This document shows, in pieces, positions 7,759 through 13,831 of a DNA stretch of 18,148 bases. The translations under genes and the position numbers were made by a program. Numbering within the stretch: position 1 is the first letter of the stretch; every line of letters begins with the position of its first letter. Source of the DNA: JANQLU01 sp964434955 (GTDB lineage: Bacteria; Planctomycetota; Planctomycetia; Pirellulales; Pirellulaceae); assembly GCA_964434955.1 (NCBI GenBank), contig CAYSXI010000104.1, forward strand, positions 1 through 18,148. The letters run 5' to 3'. Below the pieces are notes generated by a model, which was not told where the DNA came from, made no database searches, and was given only the letters and a program-made list of their open reading frames with translations.

Positions 7759-8328
7759 TCAAGATTCGGGATTGCCGTCGGCCATGCTTTTCTTGATTCG
7801 AATCAGTGCGCGGGTAAACCGTTTGTAGCAGGCTTCTTCTGAGATTTCGAGGATCTCGGCGGCTTCCTTGTTGGAAAGCTGTTCAAAGTTTCGCAGGGCG
7901 ATGACCTCACGATCCATTTCGTCCAGTGACTCGAGTGCCTCGGAAAGTTTTCGTTTCAACTCCGCTTGCTCAATGATTTTGCTCGGCGTAAACCCGCTCG
8001 CCGCCAAGTCATTTGCCATGATGATGGACGTGGCTTCCGGCCCGACTTTCTGATTCATGGAGCGTTCTCGTCGTGCGTCGCGAGCCTTGACGTCGAGATG
8101 TTTTCGATGAATTTGATTCAGTTTCTGGCAAGCGATAAATCGCAGCCAGACGTAGGGCGAAACTTTTTGATCCGATTCGTATTCTTCAAACCGTCGTGCG
8201 GCGTCGACAAACGCTTCCTGAACGACGTCCGAAGCGTCGACTCGTCCTTGCAATGTAGGATTCATTCGCAGCGAGATCAGCTTTCGCAGCCGTTGGCGAT
8301 TCTCGTCAAGAATTTTTTCCAGGTCCAC
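7759..8328 (-). CDS. ECF RNA polymerase sigma factor (Pirellulaceae-abundant type)
   Basis: A 189-residue sigma factor clearly different in type from the one at 1979. Region 2 includes RMNPTLQGRVDASDVVQEAF, then YVWLRFIACQKLNQIHRKHL. Region 4 includes EVIALRNFEQLSNKEAAEIL and the helix EISEEACYKRFTRALIRIKK. These are hallmark segments of a sigma type that is very numerous in Rhodopirellula-like genomes, often beside signalling kinases. The start is GTG at 8328: it is the only usual start after the in-frame stop at about 8382, and the nearby ATG at 8339 is out of frame. No anti-sigma gene or kinase is adjacent; the downstream neighbour is an ABC exporter, which may be a co-regulated target. 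It is transcribed divergently from the SGNH-like/ABC operon. Confidence 0.92.
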   Translation of the reverse strand: MDLEKILDENRQRLRKLISLRMNPTLQGRVDASDVVQEAFVDAARRFEEYESDQKVSPYVWLRFIACQKLNQIHRKHLDVKARDARRERSMNQKVGPEATSIIMANDLAASGFTPSKIIEQAELKRKLSEALESLDEMDREVIALRNFEQLSNKEAAEILEISEEACYKRFTRALIRIKKSMADGNPES

Positions 8329-8442
8329 GTTTTTGCCATTTGGAATGAGCGACTCACAACGGATTGAATTGTGGTTGATTTATCCTGATTTCACAATCGA
8401 AGATCACAAAAAGGAAATAATCCGGGCCATTTTTTAACTATA
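8329..8442. promoter_or_regulatory. Divergent promoter region with repeated TCACAA
   Basis: This AT-rich gap separates the minus-strand sigma gene from the plus-strand operon. TCACAA occurs three times, at 8354-8359, 8391-8396 and 8404-8409. On the minus strand, TTGTGA followed after 17 bases by CACAAT is a possible weak promoter for the sigma gene (each hexamer 4 of 6 matches). Regulatory use is inferred. Confidence 0.35.
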
Positions 8443-8444
8443 AT
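8439..8444 (+). promoter_or_regulatory. Consensus -10 box TATAAT
   Basis: A perfect TATAAT follows a T/A-rich stretch. The matching -35 position (about 8416-8421, AATAAT) is poor. The hexamer overlaps the first possible ATG at 8443. If it is used, transcription would begin near 8451 and the first available starts would be GTG 8479 or ATG 8506. Confidence 0.45.
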
Positions 8445-9459
8445 GGCCGCCAATATCTTTGGGGAAATAGTTGGGGGGGTGAGCCAGGGACGGCCATTCG
8501 ATTGGATGACGAATCTACGACGAAAATATCGTTGGCTGTTGTACAAAGCAAAAGTCGACCGTTTCGGCGGTTACTATCTGCTCGCTTTGGTGTTTGTTCT
8601 TGCCGTCTTGTACCTTTTATTTGGTCGCAGCATTCGACCCGCCAAATTGATTCGGCAATGGATGTACGGTGATGGAACCGTTGCCAACGAAATGCTTGAT
8701 GAAACTTCGAATACCGATAGCGCTTCCGATGAACCGAACGCTGAAATCGTCGAAAAAATCGACGAGGCAGACCTTTCGATTTTGTTTATCGGCAACCAAC
8801 GAACGGATATCGGAAATGTTCCCGATCTTTTGCGATCGATGCTGGAGCAGCGTTACCCTGACAAAAAGATTTTCGTCCATCAGCACACTTACGACCGCAT
8901 GAAGCTGGTCGCGCATGCCCGAACCGCCAAAACCCGTGCATTGTTGGGCGCCGGCGATTGGGATTTTGTTGTTTTGCAGGGCGACCGTGATGCCACCACC
9001 ACTCAGGGCGTCGATGCATTCAGTGAAATGCAAGAATCAAAAGGCAAGCGAATCGTGCTGTATGCATTATGGGGCGTGAAGGGTCACATTGAGCAGGCGA
9101 GCCGAATCCACCGAAACAACTTGCTGATGGCCAAGCCCGTCAAATTCGATGTCGCCCCGGTGGCGATGGCATGGTTGAACGCCCATAAAGAATCCAACAA
9201 CCGATACAGCCTTTACTCGCCGGGAGCCAACAATAGCTCGACGATTGGGAATTTTCTTTCCGGTTGCGTATTCTTCTCTTTCTTTACGAATCAGTCGGCC
9301 ACGGAACTGGGTGAGATTGATTTTGCAAACTGGAAGGAAGGAACTCGGATTCCACCCGTTCTTCGCAAACGAATTGCGAAGATCGCCTGGGACACCGTCG
9401 AAAAAGAAGCTTACTTTGCGGCGGGCCGGGACGCGCACAAGGAATCGATTCTCCAGTAG
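8443..9459 (+). CDS. Membrane-anchored SGNH-hydrolase-like protein lacking catalytic residues
   Basis: 338 residues from the first ATG; 317 if the more plausible ATG at 8506 is used, given the TATAAT at 8439-8444. One membrane helix lies at about 43-60 (YLLALVFVLAVLYLLFG) after a basic stretch, so the rest is probably outside the cytoplasm. The domain at 111-290 follows the pattern of SGNH/DUF4886-like hydrolases: ILFIGNQRTD, DWDFVVLQ, RIVLYALWG, VAPVAMAWLNA and LYSPGANNSSTIGNFLSGCVFF. In active members these read about GNSxT and LYxPDGSHPS. Here the catalytic Ser is Gln119, the Asp is Gly261 and the His is Asn264, so the active site is gone and a binding or structural role is likely. The gene is first in a row with an ABC ATPase 38 bases downstream, so it may be an accessory part of that transporter. 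The fold call is pattern-based. Confidence 0.75.
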   Translation: MAANIFGEIVGGVSQGRPFDWMTNLRRKYRWLLYKAKVDRFGGYYLLALVFVLAVLYLLFGRSIRPAKLIRQWMYGDGTVANEMLDETSNTDSASDEPNAEIVEKIDEADLSILFIGNQRTDIGNVPDLLRSMLEQRYPDKKIFVHQHTYDRMKLVAHARTAKTRALLGAGDWDFVVLQGDRDATTTQGVDAFSEMQESKGKRIVLYALWGVKGHIEQASRIHRNNLLMAKPVKFDVAPVAMAWLNAHKESNNRYSLYSPGANNSSTIGNFLSGCVFFSFFTNQSATELGEIDFANWKEGTRIPPVLRKRIAKIAWDTVEKEAYFAAGRDAHKESILQ

Positions 9460-9497
9460 AATGAAGCCCTGTTTCGTCTGTTTGGTTTCCTGGAAAT

Positions 9498-10307
9498 ATG
9501 ATTCAAGTCTCGGATCTTAGTAAACATTTTGATGACTTGGTGGCGCTGGACCGAGTCAACTTTCAAGTCCAACCGGGAGAGGTCGTCGGGTACCTTGGCC
9601 CGAATGGCGCTGGCAAATCGACGACCATGAAGATTTTGACTGGCGTGTCCAAACCTACCAGCGGAACTGCCGTCGTCGCAGGATTTGATGTGACCACGGA
9701 CCCGATCGAAGTCAAAAAGCGGATCGGTTACGTTCCCGAAAACGCAAACCTCTATTCGACCCTGAGTGTTGAGGAATACCTGTCGCTGGTCGGTGCACTT
9801 CACAAAATTGACCCGCCCCAAGTTGCGGAAAGAAGCAAAGCCATTTTGACCTCGTTTGAAATTGCCGATGCGTTTTCGAAACGAATCGATACGCTAAGCA
9901 AAGGCATGAAGCAAAAGGTGCTTTTGACGTCGGCGATCCTTCATGATCCCGACGTGTTGCTTCTGGATGAACCGCTTTCCGGCCTGGATGCCAACGCCGT
10001 TCAGACGGTCAAAGAGACCATTCGCAATCTTGCAAACGAAGGCAAAACGGTCGTCTATTGTTCGCACATGCTGGATATCGTCGAAAAAATCTGTGACCGC
10101 GTCGTGATCCTGAACCAAGGCATAATTATCAAGGAAGGAAATCCACAGGAGCTCATGCATCATGCGCACCGGGATTCTCTGGCGAATGTCTTTCGTTCCC
10201 TGACCAGCAAGGAGAACCATGGTGAAATTGCCAACCAGATTGTGCTCGCAATGAAAAAGACTGGACGGGATTCGGAAGCACAGAACGACAAGCAGCCAAA
10301 CGAGTAG
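9498..10307 (+). CDS. ABC transporter ATP-binding protein (ABC-2 exporter type)
   Basis: A 269-residue cytoplasmic ATPase. It shows Walker A GPNGAGKST (34-42), a Q-loop region at IGYVPENANLYSTLSVEEYL, signature LSKGM (133-137), Walker B VLLLDEPLSGLD (153-164) and His190 in CSHMLD. The LSKGM form of the signature and the VPENANLY segment are usual in ATPases paired with ABC-2 permeases. The C-terminal tail (about 235-269) is polar and probably non-essential. The partner permease starts 17 bases downstream. Only a weak ribosome binding site (GGAA) precedes the ATG. Substrate unknown; energises the permease at 10325. Confidence 0.92.
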   Translation: MIQVSDLSKHFDDLVALDRVNFQVQPGEVVGYLGPNGAGKSTTMKILTGVSKPTSGTAVVAGFDVTTDPIEVKKRIGYVPENANLYSTLSVEEYLSLVGALHKIDPPQVAERSKAILTSFEIADAFSKRIDTLSKGMKQKVLLTSAILHDPDVLLLDEPLSGLDANAVQTVKETIRNLANEGKTVVYCSHMLDIVEKICDRVVILNQGIIIKEGNPQELMHHAHRDSLANVFRSLTSKENHGEIANQIVLAMKKTGRDSEAQNDKQPNE

Positions 10308-10324
10308 GCCTGGGGTCGAGCCGG

Positions 10325-11977
10325 ATGTCGTCACGGAATCAGATAGATCGTCAGAGTTTAGAGGCGTTGCTCAAAGCGTTCTTGCTGATGGACCTGCGAA
10401 ATCAGCAGTTTGGCCGAGTAACTTATAGCAAGCCTTCCGACATCTTTTCCTCGATGTTTTGGATCGCCGGCCAAAACTTGATGATTGGCACGTTCCTCAG
10501 CGTGGTGCTATTCGATCGCGTCGAGAGTTATGTGTTCGCGCTCTTGGCGATTGCCGTCTCGATGCTGGTCGTCGTGACTTCGATCATCGTCGAATTCAAC
10601 GAGATTGTCCTGGACCCGGATGATCTTCAAGTTGTCGGCCACCGTCCGGTCAATGTCGAAACCTACGCAGCGGCAAGAATTGGGAACCTGTTCCTTTATC
10701 TGACTTTTGTCATTTTGACGGTCAATTTAGCGCCCAGTATTATCGGCATTGGATTGCAGGAGACAAAGCCTTGGTGGATCTTCCAGTACTGGATTGCCAC
10801 CATCGTCGGCAGCTATCTCGCCGGCGGAATGATCATTCTGTTTTACGTGTGGGGCTTCGCGGGACGGCCGGGCAAGGCGATTCAGGAGATTCTTGCCTGG
10901 ACCCAGGCGGCACTGATATTTGTCACGTTTTACGGAGGACAGGCAGTCTTTCGTGATTCGAGTGCACGGACTGAGATGGCGCTCTACCATCTTCCGGAAT
11001 GGGTTCAATGGACACCGCCTGGGTTATTGGCTCAGTTTGTTTCTTCCGGTAACGAGAGTTTGTTCTCGGTCACTTGGTGGGTCCCGCTTGCGGGATTGGT
11101 ACTCACGCTTTTGATTTGGCGAATTGTTCTTTGGCGACTTTCAACTTGGTATGAACAGTTGGATCCCGGTAGGGGGATTTGGCAAAGCGAGAAGGTGCGG
11201 CCGCTTGCCCGGCCAGCGGAATTGACAACCCCGTTGCATTCATTTTTGACGAGACCGGGAGAGGAGCGTATCGGGTTTTGGTTTGGGTTGACGATGATTC
11301 GTCGGGATCACAACTTGCGGATGCGTAGCTGGCCCGCGCTGGGATTCACTTTGGCATTTGTGTTCCTCGGATTGGTATCGGGGGAATTGGAGGATCCGCT
11401 GAATCATCGTGGTCGCGGGGCTGCCTTAACGCTGGCGGCTCTTTACTCGCTCGCCCTTCCATTACCAACGATTTTTCACAACCTTCGATTCTCAAAAGAA
11501 TATGAATCGGCTTGGGTGTTGCAGATTGCGCCCTTGGAGAACTTTGCCAGATTCACGGGCGGGTTGGCCAAGGCGGTAGTCTACAAGTTCATGCTGCCGG
11601 CCCTCCTGTTGATGGGGGCTGTATTCTTTTTACGCTGGCAGAACCCGTTGCATGCTTTGTTGCACTTCATCGCGGCGGTCCTGGTGGTGGCGATCGCGAA
11701 TCAAGCCTGCGCGATGATCCAGCTTCGTCGCATTCCTTTTTCAGAACCGGCCGGCCGTGGGGAATCTTTCGGGGCCGTGGCGCCGATGATGGCGGCCGTG
11801 AGTTTCGTGGCGGGATTCCTGGCGGCAATCCACTTTGTTGCCGCTGTTTCGTTGTGGGGACTGCTGGGCTATCTGGGTTGCTTGGCGCTCGCGCTTGCGA
11901 TCCTGACCTACATCCGCAGCATCCGAATTCCTCGAGATGCGAAATCGGATCGACACGTGAACTCGGAGGTCGCCTAA
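10325..11977 (+). CDS. ABC-2-type transporter permease, about 12 membrane helices
   Basis: A 550-residue integral membrane protein. Hydrophobic stretches lie at about 47-64, 67-88, 116-138, 153-177, 186-204, 250-270, 335-352, 364-382, 416-436, 445-463, 484-505 and 508-530, which gives two six-helix halves separated by a polar section at 271-330. The segment LDPDDLQVVGHRPVNVETY after helix 2 is of the type seen in ABC-2 export permeases and likely contacts the ATPase. With the ATPase upstream it should form an exporter; the substrate is not evident. The next gene begins 2 bases after its stop and has its ribosome binding site inside this gene. A 156-codon open frame overlaps the 3' end in another phase but is a shadow. 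Confidence 0.85.
   Translation: MSSRNQIDRQSLEALLKAFLLMDLRNQQFGRVTYSKPSDIFSSMFWIAGQNLMIGTFLSVVLFDRVESYVFALLAIAVSMLVVVTSIIVEFNEIVLDPDDLQVVGHRPVNVETYAAARIGNLFLYLTFVILTVNLAPSIIGIGLQETKPWWIFQYWIATIVGSYLAGGMIILFYVWGFAGRPGKAIQEILAWTQAALIFVTFYGGQAVFRDSSARTEMALYHLPEWVQWTPPGLLAQFVSSGNESLFSVTWWVPLAGLVLTLLIWRIVLWRLSTWYEQLDPGRGIWQSEKVRPLARPAELTTPLHSFLTRPGEERIGFWFGLTMIRRDHNLRMRSWPALGFTLAFVFLGLVSGELEDPLNHRGRGAALTLAALYSLALPLPTIFHNLRFSKEYESAWVLQIAPLENFARFTGGLAKAVVYKFMLPALLLMGAVFFLRWQNPLHALLHFIAAVLVVAIANQACAMIQLRRIPFSEPAGRGESFGAVAPMMAAVSFVAGFLAAIHFVAAVSLWGLLGYLGCLALALAILTYIRSIRIPRDAKSDRHVNSEVA
11965..11970 (+). promoter_or_regulatory. Ribosome binding site GGAGGT for the gene at 11980
   Basis: GGAGGT lies 9 bases before ATG 11980 and inside the last codons of the permease gene. 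It is the best Shine-Dalgarno match in the window and fixes the start at 11980 rather than in the longer overlapping frame from 11512. Confidence 0.65.
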
Positions 11978-11979
11978 CA

Positions 11980-12492
11980 ATGGATCGCAAGGAACTCCGC
12001 AAGTTCAAGATGCAACTGGCGATGCTCGGTGGGCTCGTGGTTTTGGCGACGGTGGCCGCCCTGGTTATTTCAACACAAAGAGGGTTCGCGCGGAAATTTG
12101 TCAAAGAAAAATACGCGGCTGTGCCCAAAAGCTTGAAATCGGAAATTGAGTCGATTAAAACCAGATCAGCTTTGACGGAATCATACGAGAAGCTGAAAGA
12201 AAAAGATCGATTGCTTTTGTATGACGCCTGGATGACCGATCAGCTTGAAAGCGATGAGTTCCCGCGGCTGATATTGAAAGAGGATTTTCAGATATTCAGT
12301 CGGCGTGCAGAACGCACGTTGGTTTGCGGGTCGACTCAACAGCGCGATCGAGCATTGGAATTTTTCCGATTGGGTAATCATCCTGATACGATTCCAATTC
12401 TGGAAAAAGCCAGGCGTTGGGCAGACCGTCGAAAACTTGATTCATTCGAATCCGAAATTGGGAAAACGCTTGAGTCGATTCGGGGCGAATGA
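11980..12492 (+). CDS. Single-membrane-helix protein of the ABC operon, unknown function
   Basis: 170 residues. A short basic N-terminus (MDRKELRKFKMQ) is followed by one membrane helix at about 13-33 (LAMLGGLVVLATVAALVIST). The rest is a charged, helix-rich domain of about 135 residues with many Lys/Glu and a single Cys, probably outside the cytoplasm. No family is recognised. It starts 2 bases after the permease stop with a strong ribosome binding site, so it belongs to the ABC operon and may be an accessory subunit. The repeated pattern around NHPDTIPILEKARRWADRRK could be a short helical repeat, but this is not certain. Confidence 0.75.
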   Translation: MDRKELRKFKMQLAMLGGLVVLATVAALVISTQRGFARKFVKEKYAAVPKSLKSEIESIKTRSALTESYEKLKEKDRLLLYDAWMTDQLESDEFPRLILKEDFQIFSRRAERTLVCGSTQQRDRALEFFRLGNHPDTIPILEKARRWADRRKLDSFESEIGKTLESIRGE

Positions 12493-12524
12493 AGCAACCT
12501 CGTTTATTGCAAAGGGATCACAAA

Positions 12525-12644
12525 ATGAATGATGAAGGCGGCAACGGCTGGGTCGGAATTCTGATCTTTGTACTGATTTTTGGTGTTGGAAATGTCATTC
12601 TTTATATGACAACCGGGATCGTAATTATTCCCATTCGCCGCTAA
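12525..12644 (+). CDS. 39-residue membrane peptide in the ABC operon
   Basis: A small open frame: the N-terminus MNDEGGNGWVG is acidic and Gly-rich, residues about 9-35 are hydrophobic (ILIFVLIFGVGNVILY, then TTGIVIIP), and it ends in IRR. One membrane-spanning segment is likely, with the basic end inside. AAGGGA at 12512-12517 lies 7 bases before the ATG, a better ribosome binding site than most genes here have. The stop is 3 bases before the ATG of the next gene, so translation of the two may be coupled. No family is recognised. The site, the spacing and the operon position argue that it is real; it could be a small subunit or regulator of the transporter. Confidence 0.6.
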   Translation: MNDEGGNGWVGILIFVLIFGVGNVILYMTTGIVIIPIRR

Positions 12645-12647
12645 TTC

Positions 12648-13460
12648 ATGACGGATAACGACGCCGAGTCGTCGCGAGGCAAAATCGGATGGTTGGCGCG
12701 GGCTGCTCAAACGGCCGATCGCATTGCCATCCTGTTTGAGCCTTGCGGACGACGGTATTTCTGGTTGGTTTCGGCTTTGGTGATTGGCGGCTTGCCGGTC
12801 GCCCTTTCGATTTGGACCAACGTCCCCGGCCATCAACTTATCTCGGCGCTACTTCTGTCGGCGCTTTGCCTCGGGTTGGCACGAACCGACCGCTGGATTG
12901 CCGGGATCAGTGCGATCACGGTCGCTTTCGTCGCTCATTCATTGGTGGTGATCCTGCTTGTTCCCAATGACCGAGCCAAAGTCGATCGCCTCTTTCCCCG
13001 CGCTGGAGAATATTGGGACAAACAGCAAGTTTGGATCAAGAGCGGCGAAGATCCAGAATACGAATTGAAGAACTGGGTTCCCGCCCATGTAACGTTGTTT
13101 GCCGGAACAACTCTGTTCTCATTTTCTTCGTTTGGTGTTGTCACCTTTCACGACGGATTCGTGCAGGTCGACATGATGAACTATTACAATGCCATGATGG
13201 CTCGTGAAAGCAAAAGCGCCTTTCGTTCGTTTTCGTTCGGTTGGCATATCTGGTCGATGTTGCGCGGGATCGGATACGTATTCATTACCTTTGAGATGAT
13301 TTCGCTGGCTTTGCAGGTTTGTTCCCGTCGTGTCATTTCGGAATGGAAAACCAGAAGGTGGAGGTGGCTTTTTGGAATCGTTTTTCTTGTTATGGATGGG
13401 CTGATCAAGGCGTTTGCACTGGAGGCCGTGCGAGTCCGCTTGTTTGAAAACTTGCTTTGA
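12648..13460 (+). CDS. Polytopic membrane protein of the ABC operon, unknown function
   Basis: 270 residues with hydrophobic stretches at about 37-56, 63-78, 84-104, 144-165, 198-224 and 238-258, so about six membrane helices. A polar loop at 106-143 (KVDRLFPRAGEYWDKQQVW) separates the first three from the rest. No catalytic motif or known family is recognised. The ATG lies 3 bases after the stop of the 39-residue gene and has no ribosome binding site of its own, so it probably depends on coupled translation. Its position as last gene of the row beginning at the SGNH-like protein suggests a role with the exporter. Confidence 0.75.
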   Translation: MTDNDAESSRGKIGWLARAAQTADRIAILFEPCGRRYFWLVSALVIGGLPVALSIWTNVPGHQLISALLLSALCLGLARTDRWIAGISAITVAFVAHSLVVILLVPNDRAKVDRLFPRAGEYWDKQQVWIKSGEDPEYELKNWVPAHVTLFAGTTLFSFSSFGVVTFHDGFVQVDMMNYYNAMMARESKSAFRSFSFGWHIWSMLRGIGYVFITFEMISLALQVCSRRVISEWKTRRWRWLFGIVFLVMDGLIKAFALEAVRVRLFENLL

Positions 13461-13498
13461 TTTGATAACTTGAGACCTCAAAGGGTCGCGAATTTTCC

Positions 13499-13504
13499 AG
13501 GGAG
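13499..13504 (+). promoter_or_regulatory. Ribosome binding site AGGGAG for the zinc-ribbon gene
   Basis: AGGGAG ends 6 bases before ATG 13511 and supports that start. Confidence 0.55.
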
Positions 13505-13510
13505 ACGTCA

Positions 13511-13798
13511 ATGAGTCCGAGAGAAGGCATTTTCTATGCAGGCTGGATGGGCGGAATCATTCTTTGTGTACTCGGTGGACAACTTCTGAATTTCCACCGA
13601 ATACTTTGTTTGTTGGCGGGAGTCGTTATTGGCGCGATCATTGGCGCTGTGTTGCAGAAGGTTTATGACGCTGCCTTTGGTCCGAAGACCCTCGAGCAGA
13701 CGAAAATAGACGAAGACAAATGCAGCAACGCTTACTGCGACTGGACCGGACCCAAGGGGCAATACGGTCGCTGCCCGAAGTGTGGATCGGAAATCTAG
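13511..13798 (+). CDS. Small two-helix membrane protein with C-terminal zinc ribbon
   Basis: 95 residues. Two hydrophobic segments lie at about 8-24 (FYAGWMGGIILCVLGG) and 31-48 (ILCLLAGVVIGAIIGAVL). The C-terminal third carries Cys71 and Cys76 (CSNAYC) and Cys88 and Cys91 (CPKCG), a CxxxxC...CxxC zinc-ribbon pattern that would lie in the cytoplasm if both ends are inside. The ATG has a good ribosome binding site. It is 50 bases past the previous gene, so it may be the end of that operon or its own unit. The gene converges with the DUF11 protein gene and its stop lies in an inverted repeat. Function unknown. Confidence 0.8.
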   Translation: MSPREGIFYAGWMGGIILCVLGGQLLNFHRILCLLAGVVIGAIIGAVLQKVYDAAFGPKTLEQTKIDEDKCSNAYCDWTGPKGQYGRCPKCGSEI

Positions 13799-13831
13799 GC
13801 GTCTGTCTTGTCGGCGTGAACTCGACGCCTA
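13796..13831. terminator. Inverted repeat covering both convergent stop codons
   Basis: TAGGCGTC at 13796-13803 pairs with GACGCCTA at 13824-13831 (8 bp, 20-base loop). The first TAG is the stop of the zinc-ribbon gene and the complementary CTA is the stop of the DUF11 gene, so each stop codon sits at one outer end of the stem. There is no T-run. The position suggests a shared two-way terminator, but it is not a standard one. Confidence 0.4.

Noticed and set aside
9894..9908. LSKGM instead of LSGGQ in the ABC ATPase signature
   Set aside because: At first it looked like a degenerate signature, but this form is common in ATPases of ABC-2 exporters and the other motifs are intact.
11512..12492. 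A 326-codon open frame overlapping the permease and running into the single-TM protein
   Set aside because: Its first 156 codons lie out of phase inside the permease gene and translate to Gly/Arg-rich text without a family pattern. The GGAGGT site at 11965 fixes the real start at 11980.
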